The notes below the pieces were generated by a model. The model searched no databases. It saw only the letters and a program-made list of their open reading frames with translations, and was not told the DNA's origin. A DNA stretch of 23,951 bases from Candidatus Solincola tengchongensis (GTDB taxonomy: Bacteria; Actinomycetota; Geothermincolia; Geothermincolales; RBG-13-55-18), in the NCBI GenBank assembly GCA_015711895.1, contig MU158602.1:7724-31674 (forward strand). The letters are read 5' to 3'. Position numbers and translations under genes: made by a program. Positions 7,458-14,972 of this stretch are shown in pieces (position 1 is the first letter of the stretch; every line of letters begins with the position of its first letter).

Positions 7458-7892
7458 ATGATCGAGGGGCTGCGGGTAAGGGAGCTGCCGTCCCGGTCGC
7501 ATGTCCGGGGCTACACGGTGGACCTCTGGCAGGGAGAAGAAGCGCCCCCCGCCTCATATGCCAGACTGCATCACGTCTTTCCCGGATGCGTCGAGGCTTG
7601 GTGGGTGAGGGAGATCACGCCGGAACGTGTCGTCTGCCTGCGGGGCATGATCAAACTGGTGGTATTCGACCGCCGGGAGGGATCTCCCACCCGTGAGGAA
7701 GTGGTGGAGGTCTACCTGGGGGAGTACCGCTTCCGGGAGGTGGAGATACCGCCCGGCGTGCTCCTGGGGTGGAAGGCTGTGGGGCACGAGCCCGCCCTTG
7801 TGCTCCGGTACGCGGAGGCCGCGGAGGAGGGACGGAGGCTGAGCCCGGAGGAGGCCGGTGTGCCCTACGACTGGGAGATCGTCATGCGTTGA
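7458..7892 (+). CDS. Short dTDP-4-dehydrorhamnose 3,5-epimerase-like cupin (RmlC family)
   Basis: This 144-residue single-domain cupin sits between rmlA and rmlB. It shares the RmlC core: RGMIKLVVFDRREGSPT (about 62-78), the strand ending EIPPGVLLGW, and the family terminus GVPYDWEIV. Standard RmlC is about 180 residues; this one is shorter and lacks the usual RGLHYQ catalytic block, having ARLHHVFPG in that place. The His there may substitute for the catalytic base. The likely role is epimerising or isomerising a dTDP-4-keto-6-deoxy sugar made by the neighbouring enzymes. The ATG at 7458 is used because GAGGTGG ends 5 bases upstream; an in-frame GTG at 7449 overlaps that site. A 3,4-ketoisomerase-like activity, or no catalysis, remains possible. 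Confidence 0.75.
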   Translation: MIEGLRVRELPSRSHVRGYTVDLWQGEEAPPASYARLHHVFPGCVEAWWVREITPERVVCLRGMIKLVVFDRREGSPTREEVVEVYLGEYRFREVEIPPGVLLGWKAVGHEPALVLRYAEAAEEGRRLSPEEAGVPYDWEIVMR

Positions 7893-7920
7893 GGGAAGAG
7901 AGGGAAGAGGAAAGCGGCCC

Positions 7921-8919
7921 ATGCGTTTGCTGGTCACCGGGGGATGCGGGTTCATCGGCAGCAATTTCATCCGCCACCTCATGCGGGAACATCCCGAGGA
8001 CGAGGTGTTGAACCTGGACAAGCTCACCTACGCCGGGAATCCCGAGAACCTGCGCGACGTGGAGGGTGATCCGCGCTACACGTTCCTCAAAGGGGACATC
8101 TGCGAGGAGGCGGATGTGAGGAAGGCCTTCGAATGGGGGCCGGAGGCGGTGGTCAACTTCGCCGCCGAGACGCACGTGGACCGCAGCATCACCGACCCCG
8201 AGGCCTTCGTGCGCACGGACGTCCTGGGGACCTTCCGGCTGCTCGAAGCGGTCCGGGGGGCGGGTGTCCGATTGGTGCACATAAGCACGGACGAGGTCTA
8301 CGGGAGCATCGCAGAGGGGTCCTTCACCGAGGAGAGCCCCCTGCGGCCCAACAGCCCGTACGCGGCCTCCAAGGCGGGAGCGGACCTCCTGGTGCGCTCC
8401 TACGTGCGCACTTACGGGACAGACGCGTTGATCGTGCGCAGCTCAAACAACTACGGGCCTTACCAGTACCCCGAGAAGGTCATCCCCCTGTTCATAACCA
8501 ACCTCCTGGAGGGGAGGAAGGTCCCTCTCTACGGCGAGGGAGCCAACGTGAGGGACTGGCTCTTCGTGGAGGACAACTGTCGGGCCATCGACCTGGTGCT
8601 CCGCAGGGGGGAGAGCGGCGGGGTGTACAACGTGGGAGCCGGGCAGGAGAGGAGCAACCTGGAGCTGACCCGCTCCATACTGGCCCTTCTGGGTATGGGT
8701 GAGGAGCACATCCAGAAGGTCCCCGACCGGCCGGGCCACGACTTCCGCTACTCCCTGGACTGCACCAGGATACGCTCCCTGGGATGGGAGCCCCTCTATG
8801 ACCTGGAGAGGGGCCTGCGGGAGACGGTCCGCTGGTACCGCGAGAACCGAGACTGGTGGATGCCCATAAAAAGCGGCGAGTTCCGGGAATATTACCGGCG
8901 CCGCTACGGGGACATCTGA
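7921..8919 (+). CDS. rmlB: dTDP-glucose 4,6-dehydratase
   Basis: This 332-residue extended short-chain dehydrogenase/reductase converts dTDP-glucose to dTDP-4-keto-6-deoxyglucose using bound NAD+. Visible motifs: nucleotide-binding TGGCGFIGSN (7-16), the dehydratase triad T123-D124-E125 in STDEVYG, Y147 and K151 in SPYAASKAGAD, and the substrate loop RSSNNYGPYQYPEKVIPLF. Length is close to typical RmlB. The ATG at 7921 matches the family start MRLLVTGG and has GAGGAAAG upstream; an in-frame upstream ATG at 7858 lies inside the preceding gene and is not favoured. It is 28 bases after the cupin and clearly in the same operon as rmlA. The rmlD reductase, needed to finish dTDP-rhamnose, is not next in line, so it is elsewhere or the product is another deoxysugar. 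Confidence 0.96.
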   Translation: MRLLVTGGCGFIGSNFIRHLMREHPEDEVLNLDKLTYAGNPENLRDVEGDPRYTFLKGDICEEADVRKAFEWGPEAVVNFAAETHVDRSITDPEAFVRTDVLGTFRLLEAVRGAGVRLVHISTDEVYGSIAEGSFTEESPLRPNSPYAASKAGADLLVRSYVRTYGTDALIVRSSNNYGPYQYPEKVIPLFITNLLEGRKVPLYGEGANVRDWLFVEDNCRAIDLVLRRGESGGVYNVGAGQERSNLELTRSILALLGMGEEHIQKVPDRPGHDFRYSLDCTRIRSLGWEPLYDLERGLRETVRWYRENRDWWMPIKSGEFREYYRRRYGDI

Positions 8920-9219
8920 GCGGGACGGCCCCTTACCCGCTGGGCGGTCGGGGGCTCTTGCTCCGGGGAGGAGCAGATGAGGAGGGCTCCCGGACCGTGG
9001 ACCTCGTCGGGGGTATGACCTGGGGCGCGCGGTCGTGTTTCCTCACCTTGCAACGACGCGGAAGGCCGCCCCGCCCGTGGTCATCAACCGTTTCCGGCGC
9101 ATCATGGCGACTGTCTGGAATGGAAACCATCCCCTTTTCTCGAACTATTATTTATGGAATGTAGTGATTAGAATAAGCCCGTCGGGATCGACGGACCTTG
9201 ACTTGCGGAGGTAGGGGAG
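8920..9219 (+). other. 300-base gap between rmlB and the glycosyltransferase
   Basis: No supported gene. The last 80 bases (9135-9180) are AT-rich and hold TAGAAT (9169-9174) as a possible -10 for the downstream gene, with TATTAT 17 bp upstream as a poor -35. A short open frame across this gap has no ribosome binding site. Confidence 0.4.
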
Positions 9220-9906
9220 ATGAAGCTTTCCGTGGTCATCCCCGTTTACAACGAACGAAACACCATAAAGGAGGTACTGAGGCGGGTTCGCCAGGTGGAC
9301 CTGGGAGACATCGAGAAGGAGATCGTGGTGGTGGACGACGGCTCCACGGACGGGACGCGGGACATCCTGGCCATGGAGGAGAACTCCGCCACCCGGGTGA
9401 TCTACCACCCGGAGAACAGGGGGAAGGGCGCCGCGGTGCGCACGGGGCTCCAGGCGGCCACCGGCGACCTGATCATCATCCAGGACGCCGACCTGGAATA
9501 TGATCCCGAGGACTACCCCAAGCTCATGGAGCCCATCCTCAAGGGCAAGGCGGAGGTGGTCTACGGTTCCCGCTTCACCGGCCCGCGCAAGAACATGCTC
9601 TTCTGGCATTACGTGGGGAACCGTTTCCTGGCCCTGGTGACCAACATCCTCTACAACACCACCCTCTCGGACATGGAGACCTGTTACAAGCTCTTCACCC
9701 GCAAGGCGCTGGAGGGGATAACCCTCAGGTCGGACCGCTTCGACATCGAGCCGGAGATAACCGCCAAGATATTGAAGAAGAAGATCCGCATCTTCGAGGT
9801 GCCCATCTCCTATTCGGGGCGGGAGATTGAGGAAGGCAAGAAGATTACCTGGAGGGACGGCTTTCCCGCCCTCTGGGCGCTCATCAAGTACCGTTTCGTG
9901 GATTGA
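9220..9906 (+). CDS. GT2-family glycosyltransferase (dolichyl-/polyprenyl-phosphate sugar synthase-like)
   Basis: This 228-residue soluble protein has a single GT-A fold. Motifs: SVVIPVYNERNTI (4-16), VVVDDGSTDGT (36-46), the metal-binding DAD at 89-91 in IIIQDADLEYDP, and ETCYKLF-RKAL, followed by RFDIEPEIT typical of DPM1-like enzymes. The family transfers a hexose from a nucleotide sugar to a polyprenyl phosphate at the inner membrane face; there is no C-terminal membrane anchor here. GGAGGTAGGGG precedes the ATG. It has its own upstream gap and a strong terminator 9 bases after the stop, so it is probably transcribed alone. Position after the rml cluster suggests a shared role in surface glycan synthesis. 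Donor and acceptor are not determined. Confidence 0.92.
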   Translation: MKLSVVIPVYNERNTIKEVLRRVRQVDLGDIEKEIVVVDDGSTDGTRDILAMEENSATRVIYHPENRGKGAAVRTGLQAATGDLIIIQDADLEYDPEDYPKLMEPILKGKAEVVYGSRFTGPRKNMLFWHYVGNRFLALVTNILYNTTLSDMETCYKLFTRKALEGITLRSDRFDIEPEITAKILKKKIRIFEVPISYSGREIEEGKKITWRDGFPALWALIKYRFVD

Positions 9907-9914
9907 CGGAAGAA

Positions 9915-9946
9915 ACGGCGGGGGCACGTCGAGGCGCCCCCGCCGT
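9915..9946. terminator. Bidirectional intrinsic terminator between convergent genes
   Basis: A perfect 11-bp stem, ACGGCGGGGGC (9915-9925) with GCCCCCGCCGT (9936-9946), encloses a 10-base loop. T-rich tracts follow on both strands (CATTCTACTTC on plus; TTTCTTCC on minus). It lies between the stops of the glycosyltransferase and the GYD gene and would serve both. Confidence 0.85.
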
Positions 9947-9966
9947 CATTCTACTTCGCGCGTCCG

Positions 9967-10251
9967 TTACTTCAGGCTCTCGATGAAGGTATCCACGTCG
10001 ATGGCCGGGAGGGTCATGATGCGCACCGTCCCGCGCGAAGCGAGCTGGACCGAGATGCGGGCGATGGTCTCGTTGTTGGGGGCCTCCACGATGTTGATGA
10101 AGTCGTACTGTCCGAGCACCACGTACTGCCCGACCACCTTCCCCCCCATAGCCTCCACGTCCTTGTTCACTTCCTTGATGCGGTCCGGGTTCTTGGTGAG
10201 GGTGGCGCAGCCCTCGTCGGTGAGCCGGCTGATGAGGATGTAGGTCGCCAT
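9967..10251 (-). CDS. GYD-domain protein
   Basis: This 94-residue protein covers one GYD domain (COG4274-like), a ferredoxin-like small fold of unknown biochemical role, common in actinobacteria and archaea. It starts MATYILISRLTDEG and contains LGQYDFINIVEAP, the motif that gives the family its name, then a conserved-looking VRIMTLPAID. ATG 10251 is chosen because GGAGGAGGG precedes it and the longer frame to 10386 adds a low-complexity basic leader. It converges on the glycosyltransferase and diverges from the deacetylase-fold gene at 10502, with a 250-base shared upstream region. No function should be asserted beyond the family. Confidence 0.9.
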   Translation of the reverse strand: MATYILISRLTDEGCATLTKNPDRIKEVNKDVEAMGGKVVGQYVVLGQYDFINIVEAPNNETIARISVQLASRGTVRIMTLPAIDVDTFIESLK

Positions 10252-10501
10252 CTGCCCTCCTCCTTTCTCTTCCCTTTTGCTTTTTGCCCCGACAATAACA
10301 CTTAATACCCTGTGAACCGGCGACCTAAACGGGCGGACGGCCCCCTCTTCGCCCGCCGCGCCGCTTTTTCGCCGCGAGATCGTCACCGTTTTCCTTCGGG
10401 CTCACCGTCATATGCCCGCGGCCGTGTGAAGGGAATGGGGATATGGGGGATGAATAGATGCTATGGTTATGGGTGAAGACGGGACTCGGAGGTAGGGATA
10501 T

Positions 10502-11365
10502 ATGCCAGCCGAGGGGAAGAGGTGCAAGGTGATAGTGGTCTACCACCCGGATTTCGCCGCCCAGGGCTACCCGGCGCTGCGGGAGAGGATCGCCCCCGCC
10601 TTCGAGGAGCTAAGGACAAGGGGCCTCCTGGATAAAGAGGAGGTAAGCCTTATGGAGCCCAGGCCGGCGGAGGAGGAGCTGGCCGAGGAGGTGCACACGG
10701 AGGGGCACATACAGGGAGTGAAGAGGAGCGGATATTACCAGGTGGCACTGCTGTCCGCGGGTTCGGTGATCCTCGGGGCGGAGGAGGTGGCAAGCGGGAA
10801 GGCGGACGCGGCCTTCTGTTTCACGGGCACCGCTGGCCATCATGCCTCGAGGGACGGATTCTGGGGGTTCTGCTACCTGAACGACGTGGCCATGGCCCTG
10901 GTCCGGCTGCGCCGGGAGGGCCGGGGGAGGAGGGTGGCCATCCTGGACATCGACCCGCATTTCGGTGACGGCACCAGGGACATCCTGGGAGAGGACCCGA
11001 AGGTCCTGCACGTGAACCTCCATTCCGGGTATGTGATGCGGGGGTCAGGCGGCTCGAACAACCTGGACCTGGCCCTCTTCCATGATGCCGGGGATGCCCA
11101 GTTCCTGCACGCCGTGGACAGGGCTCTGGAGGCGGTGGGGAGATTCCGGCCCGAACTGTTGTTCGTGGTCTTCGGGCACGACAGCCACCGCGACGATTAC
11201 GGGGCCTTTGAGCTGAGCGACGGGGTGTACCGGGAATTCGCCCTCCGGGTCAAGAGGTCCTTTCCCTCCGGGGTCGTCTACGTCCTCTCAGGCGGTGCCC
11301 GTCCCCACGTCGCCAGGCGGGCCATCGGAGACGTGGTGGAGGTCCTCGCCGCGACAAGCCCGTAG
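10502..11365 (+). CDS. Histone deacetylase-superfamily protein lacking the catalytic tyrosine
   Basis: This 287-residue arginase/deacetylase-fold protein keeps most HDAC landmarks: the His pair H113/H114 in TAGHHASRDG, C124 in GFCYLNDVA, Zn ligands D151 and H153 in LDIDPHFGDGT, and D227 in FGHDSHRDD. The family removes acetyl or other acyl groups from lysine, polyamines or small metabolites. The Tyr of the usual GGGY block, which polarises the scissile carbonyl, is Ala here (LSGGARPH, A266). Class IIa HDACs lacking this Tyr are poor on acetyl-lysine, so this protein may act on another amide, use another residue, or bind without catalysis. Start: GGAGG before the ATG. A deacetylase-polysaccharide gene follows 33 bases after the stop and may be cotranscribed. 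Confidence 0.85.
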   Translation: MPAEGKRCKVIVVYHPDFAAQGYPALRERIAPAFEELRTRGLLDKEEVSLMEPRPAEEELAEEVHTEGHIQGVKRSGYYQVALLSAGSVILGAEEVASGKADAAFCFTGTAGHHASRDGFWGFCYLNDVAMALVRLRREGRGRRVAILDIDPHFGDGTRDILGEDPKVLHVNLHSGYVMRGSGGSNNLDLALFHDAGDAQFLHAVDRALEAVGRFRPELLFVVFGHDSHRDDYGAFELSDGVYREFALRVKRSFPSGVVYVLSGGARPHVARRAIGDVVEVLAATSP

Positions 11366-11398
11366 GATGATGGACGGCGAAACGAGGTGCAGGGAAGG

Positions 11399-13411
11399 AT
11401 GAGGAGGATGCTCGGAGGAGCAAGACGGGGGAACGGCGGAGGGGATGGAAAGCAGGCGAAGAGCGCCTCAAGGGCGGTGAGGTCGCGGGTCCGGGCCATG
11501 CCCTTGGTCTTGCTGGCCTCCCTTTTCCTGGCCGGGGGGCTCGGCCTTTCGGTCCCCGGAGCCGCGCGCCCGGTCGCCTACGCCGCCTCTCCTCCCCGCG
11601 TCGCCCTGACCTTCGACGACGGATACGGGCTGGACCACCGTTTGCTGGAATTTCTTTCCTCCCAGGGCATTAGGGCCAGCGCATTCCTCATCGGTTCCTG
11701 GGCGCAGCGGAATCCTTCCCTGGTGCAGGAGATGAACGCCCTCGGGTGGGACGTGTGCAACCACACCTGGAGCCATTCCTTCCTCACCCGGGTCCCCGAT
11801 GAACAGATAGTGTCCGAGCTCAACGCCTGTCAGGCGGTCATCGGGTCCCTCACCGGCCAGCACTGGCCTCTCTTTCGGCCCCCTGGAGGATTTATCGACG
11901 ACCGGGTGAGGGCAGTGGCTGCGGCGGCGGGATATACCCCGGTGATGTGGGACCTGGACAGCGGCGACTCCCGAGGGGTGGAGTATTCCGTGCCCGAGAG
12001 GGTCTCCTTCATGGTCAACGCCTCCCGAGACGGCAGCATCCTGCTCTTCCATTTCGGGGGCAAGCACACCTACGAGCTGGTGACCGGTGTGGTCCAGGGC
12101 TTGCGGCAGAGGGGGTTCTGCTTCGTCACGGTCACCGAGCTCTACGGGCTGAAGAACCTGGTGAGGGGAGGAGACTCCGGGCCCGGACAGGCCGCGCCGT
12201 CACGGGAATTCATATTCGCCGAGGGGTGCACCAGCGAGGGCTTCGCGGAGAGGATACTGGTCTTCAACCCCCATTCGGAGGCGGTCAGGCTGAGGGCGGA
12301 CCTCCATTCCGGCGGAGAGGTACGGTCGGTGGAATGCGAGGTGCCTCCCCTCCGGCGCATAACCATCGACGTGAACCGGGAGCTTCCAGGCCGCGGCGAG
12401 GTGGCCGCCGTGCTGTTGGCTGATGGGGAGGTGGTTGCCGAGAGGACGGTCCTTTTCAACCGGGGTGCGGGCCTCACCGGCGGTTTCACCGCGACCGGCA
12501 TCTCCTGTCCCTCCCGCATCCATTACTTCCCCGAGGGAACGGCCCTGGAGGGTTTCGAGGAGTACCTGGCTCTCTTCAACCCCGGCCCCATGGACGCGAG
12601 GGCCGAGTTGGAACTCGTGGCGGACGGCGCGTCCAGGTCGGAGAGCGTGGAGGTCCCGGCGAGGCGAAGGGTCACCGTGGGTTTGAAAGGCCTGGCCCCT
12701 CAGCCGGAATATTCCCTTGTGGTGAGGTCGGACAACCCCCTGGCGGCCGAGAGGTCCCGCTATTTCACATTCCAGAATCTGGTAACAGGTGGAAGTGTCT
12801 CCGGGGGAGAAGCGCAGCCCCGGCCGGAATGGTTCTTCGCCGACGGGACCACCCGAGAAGGATTTCAAGCCTTCCTCAGCGTTTATAATCCGTGCACCGA
12901 GACCACCTGGGTGAGCGTTTCCCTGAAAGGCGGCGGGGAAGAGGCGGCAGAGGAGCGCTTTCTGCTCCCCGCAGGGGCCAGGAGAAGCCTCTCCCTGAAT
13001 CCGCTGCTCCCTCCGGACACGGATTATACCCTGAGGGTGCGGAGCCTGCTCCCCATAGTCGCGGAGCGCTCCTTTTATTTCCGCAAGGGAAACATCGTGG
13101 GGGGTTCCGGAACCCAGGGGACGCGGGAGCCCGCGGAGAGCTGGTATTTCGCGGAGGGGAGCACCGACGGCGGCTTCTCGGAGTCGCTCGTGCTCTGGAA
13201 CCCCTGGAAGGTGGAGGAGGAGGCGGAGGTCAGGTTCTATACCGGTGACGGCATGGTGGAGAGGTCCTACCTCCTTCCCGAGGAGGGCAAGCTGGTCGTG
13301 GACGTCGCCGCCGAGGCGGGCCGGTGCCCGGAGTTGTCCGTAGAGGTGAGGTCCTCCCCCGGAGTGGTCGCCGAAAGGCTCCTCTATTTCGAGGCCGACC
13401 TCAGGCGGTGA
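11399..13411 (+). CDS. Secreted NodB-type polysaccharide deacetylase with four C-terminal ~104-residue repeats
   Basis: This 670-residue exported protein begins with a long basic n-region, then a hydrophobic segment (about 34-50), with a likely cleavage after AYA near residue 62. The NodB domain (about 65-255) has all five motifs: TFDDG (D73, D74), HTWSH (H122, H126), RPPGG (160-164), WDLDSGD, and LLFHFGG (H218). It should remove N- or O-acetyl groups from a glycan such as peptidoglycan or surface polysaccharide. Four repeats follow, beginning near 271, 375, 478 and 582. Each opens with a form of FAEGsT-GF---L---NP and closes with VAER---F. These look like beta-sandwich surface or carbohydrate-binding modules. 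Start uncertain: ATG 11399 has AGGGAAGG upstream; GTG 11387 and ATG 11408 are alternatives. Confidence 0.9.
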   Translation: MRRMLGGARRGNGGGDGKQAKSASRAVRSRVRAMPLVLLASLFLAGGLGLSVPGAARPVAYAASPPRVALTFDDGYGLDHRLLEFLSSQGIRASAFLIGSWAQRNPSLVQEMNALGWDVCNHTWSHSFLTRVPDEQIVSELNACQAVIGSLTGQHWPLFRPPGGFIDDRVRAVAAAAGYTPVMWDLDSGDSRGVEYSVPERVSFMVNASRDGSILLFHFGGKHTYELVTGVVQGLRQRGFCFVTVTELYGLKNLVRGGDSGPGQAAPSREFIFAEGCTSEGFAERILVFNPHSEAVRLRADLHSGGEVRSVECEVPPLRRITIDVNRELPGRGEVAAVLLADGEVVAERTVLFNRGAGLTGGFTATGISCPSRIHYFPEGTALEGFEEYLALFNPGPMDARAELELVADGASRSESVEVPARRRVTVGLKGLAPQPEYSLVVRSDNPLAAERSRYFTFQNLVTGGSVSGGEAQPRPEWFFADGTTREGFQAFLSVYNPCTETTWVSVSLKGGGEEAAEERFLLPAGARRSLSLNPLLPPDTDYTLRVRSLLPIVAERSFYFRKGNIVGGSGTQGTREPAESWYFAEGSTDGGFSESLVLWNPWKVEEEAEVRFYTGDGMVERSYLLPEEGKLVVDVAAEAGRCPELSVEVRSSPGVVAERLLYFEADLRR

Positions 13412-13443
13412 TCGACGGCTGTCGGGATTTGATCGGCGCCTCG

Positions 13444-13473
13444 TGGTCCTTGCCCTGATGGTCCTTGCCCTAA
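13444..13473. repeat. 15-bp tandem repeat
   Basis: TGGTCCTTGCCCTGA (13444-13458) is followed directly by TGGTCCTTGCCCTAA (13459-13473), with one mismatch. It lies in non-coding DNA 33 bases after the deacetylase stop. Confidence 0.9.
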
Positions 13474-13905
13474 TGGAAATGAAAGTCGTTTTCCGTCTCC
13501 CCTCCTTGCCGTGCGCAGGATTTGCCCGCCATGCTTGCGGCGGAGGCTTAAAAATTTCATGAATACCGGGACCTCGGCTCTTTTTTCGAAGAAGGGGATC
13601 GATCTCGGCGAGAGCTTTATGAGTAGAAAAAGATCGGGAGAAAACCCTTACGGTTCGGATGAACAGCGAATAAATGCGATAAAAAGGATGCCGTATCGTT
13701 TCGGCGGGCATTTCGTGTTTGAAGAGAGTGGAACCCCCCACTCATACTGGCAAAACGAGCAAAGTCGGTATAACCAAAATGTAAAGAAAACGGGGATCTT
13801 TACATGTTCTATCCTGGGTAAACGGCATTATCCCGGGCTTGTGAAGCGAAGAGTCCGGGGGTACTGGAGCAGAGAAGGAAAGTTGCGACGCCTGCCGTTC
13901 CGTGG

Positions 13906-13914
13906 TGATATTAT
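13906..13914 (+). promoter_or_regulatory. Extended -10 promoter of tRNA-Val
   Basis: TGATATTAT at 13906-13914 fits an extended -10 (TGn plus TATTAT, five of six). A TTGCGA at 13883-13888 could serve as -35, though its 20-bp spacing is long. Transcription would begin about 5 bases before the mature tRNA 5' end. Confidence 0.5.
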
Positions 13915-13925
13915 CTTGAAGTACG

Positions 13926-14000
13926 GGGCGTTTAGCTCAGCGGGAGAGCGCCTGCCTTACAAGCAGGAGGTCGTGGGTTCAAATCCCGCAACGCCCACCA
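13926..14000 (+). tRNA. tRNA-Val (anticodon UAC), CCA encoded
   Basis: A complete cloverleaf of 75 bases: acceptor GGGCGTT paired with AACGCCC, D-arm GCTC/GAGC, anticodon stem CCTGC/GCAGG around loop CTTACAA (anticodon TAC in DNA, reading GUA and likely other GUN codons), variable loop AGGTC, and T-arm GTGGG-TTCAAAT-CCCGC. The discriminator A and CCA are genomically encoded. It is a single tRNA gene with its own promoter and a terminator just after it. Confidence 0.98.
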
Positions 14001-14006
14001 GATAAA

Positions 14007-14051
14007 GGGCCTTGCAGGGGCATCGATGTCCCGGCGGGCTTTTCTTTTTTC
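14007..14051 (+). terminator. Intrinsic terminator of tRNA-Val
   Basis: GGGGCA-TCGA-TGTCCC forms the inner stem (14017-14032). Outer GCC/GGC pairing extends it, and CTTTTCTTTTTTC follows directly (14039-14051). Its place 6 bases after the tRNA CCA fits. Confidence 0.75.
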
Positions 14052-14299
14052 TCTCCGAGGTTCGGAGTCCGATGCGAGGCTTATTGCCGGATTTCGTGAG
14101 GTAACGTCGTTTTGGGAAGACGGAAAGAGGGCAAAGCGGGAGGAAAAGAAATAAAAAGTTTACTCAAAGGTAGAAAATTATAATTCAAGATGTTGGGTAA
14201 TTTAGATTAATTGGTTATGATGAATAGATAATAGGATAAAAAAAGAGCAAGAAGCCGAGATTAAAATTACTGAAAAGTAGAAAAATTCATTTCTGTCTT
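14052..14299. other. AT-rich non-coding stretch between tRNA-Val and the TetR gene
   Basis: Positions 14135-14299 are markedly AT-rich (runs such as AAATAAAAAG and GGATAAAAAAAG) inside GC-rich DNA. No ORF, repeat of the tRNA 3' end or integrase gene was found. It probably contains the promoter of the downstream TetR gene, although no single -35/-10 pair stands out. Confidence 0.5.
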
Positions 14300-14316
14300 G
14301 CGCAACATATTTGCGC
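14300..14316. promoter_or_regulatory. Inverted-repeat operator candidate upstream of TetR/dehydratase operon
   Basis: GCGCAA (14300-14305), a 5-base spacer CATAT, and TTGCGC (14311-14316) form a perfect 6-bp inverted repeat 20 bases before the TetR start. Size and place suit autoregulation by that TetR protein. Confidence 0.55.
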
Positions 14317-14336
14317 CCTCAGGCGAAAGGTGAGGG

Positions 14337-14972
14337 ATGACCAAGACCAGTTGGCCCGAGATCCTGAAAAAGTCCGCGGAGCTCTTCAGCAGGAAGGGGT
14401 ACGGCGCCACCACCCTGGAGGACATTGCCCGGGAGCTGGGGATAACCAAGCCCACGCTCTACCACTATATAGAGACCAAGAGCGAACTACTCTACTGCAT
14501 CTGCGACCAGGCCGTGAGCAGGCTGCTCGACAGGGCCAGGGAGATCCAGGCCTCGGATATGGAAGCGGAGGAGAAGCTGGGAGAGCTCATACGCCTGCAC
14601 CTCTCCCTGTTCTCGGAATACGGGGACTTCGCCAGCGTCTTCTTCGCCGAGGAGAAGGAGCTCCCGGAGCGCCAGCGGGCGCGCATCCGCTCCCTGAGCC
14701 GGGAGTACGAAAGGATCCTTCGCGCCACGCTGCGACAGGCGGTGGAGGAGGGAGTATTCCGGGAGATGGACGTGCCCATGACCGCGCGCATCATCTCGGG
14801 CATGTGCAACTGGCTCCCGGCTTGGTACAAGAGGAGCGGCCCCCTGTCCACGGACGAGATCGCCTCGATGTTCCTGGAGTTCGTGGTGCGCGCCTGCGAG
14901 AGGCGCCCCGAAGACGAGGCGGGAGGCAAAGACAAGCAAAGGACCAAGAGCGGAGGGAAGGAGCGGAGATGA
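14337..14972 (+). CDS. TetR/AcrR-family regulator (KstR2/FadR-like C-terminal domain)
   Basis: This 211-residue regulator has an N-terminal helix-turn-helix (about 8-52, signature DIARELGITKPTLYHYIETK) and a helical C-terminal domain in which FAEEKELPERQRARI-LSREYE resembles the TetR_C_33 type seen in KstR2 and other regulators of acyl-CoA breakdown. AGGTGAGGG sits before the ATG. Its stop overlaps the start of the downstream dehydratase-family gene (ATGA, 14969-14972), so the two are translationally coupled and probably form one unit. A CoA-thioester effector related to the enzyme's substrate is the natural hypothesis. The inverted repeat at 14300-14316 is its likely operator. The last ~25 residues are a charged, probably disordered tail. 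Confidence 0.92.
   Translation: MTKTSWPEILKKSAELFSRKGYGATTLEDIARELGITKPTLYHYIETKSELLYCICDQAVSRLLDRAREIQASDMEAEEKLGELIRLHLSLFSEYGDFASVFFAEEKELPERQRARIRSLSREYERILRATLRQAVEEGVFREMDVPMTARIISGMCNWLPAWYKRSGPLSTDEIASMFLEFVVRACERRPEDEAGGKDKQRTKSGGKERR

Larger units (their letters stand above)
13412..13925 (+). other. 514-base gap before tRNA-Val
   Basis: No supported protein gene. A 164-codon open frame runs through it, but it continues across the tRNA and lacks a ribosome binding site. Visible structure: a 15-bp tandem repeat at 13444-13473, an imperfect hairpin at 13813-13837 without a T-run, and the tRNA promoter near 13906. Base composition is more AT-rich than in the flanking genes. Confidence 0.5.

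Noticed and set aside
6378..7502. A 374-codon minus-strand frame over rmlA
   Set aside because: It is a shadow of rmlA, whose motifs are unmistakable on the plus strand.
12200..13741. A 513-codon minus-strand frame
   Set aside because: It is antisense to the repeat region of the polysaccharide deacetylase. The composition is biased and there are no domains.
13511..14005. A 164-codon frame ahead of and through tRNA-Val
   Set aside because: It runs across the whole tRNA gene and lacks a ribosome binding site and any domain similarity.
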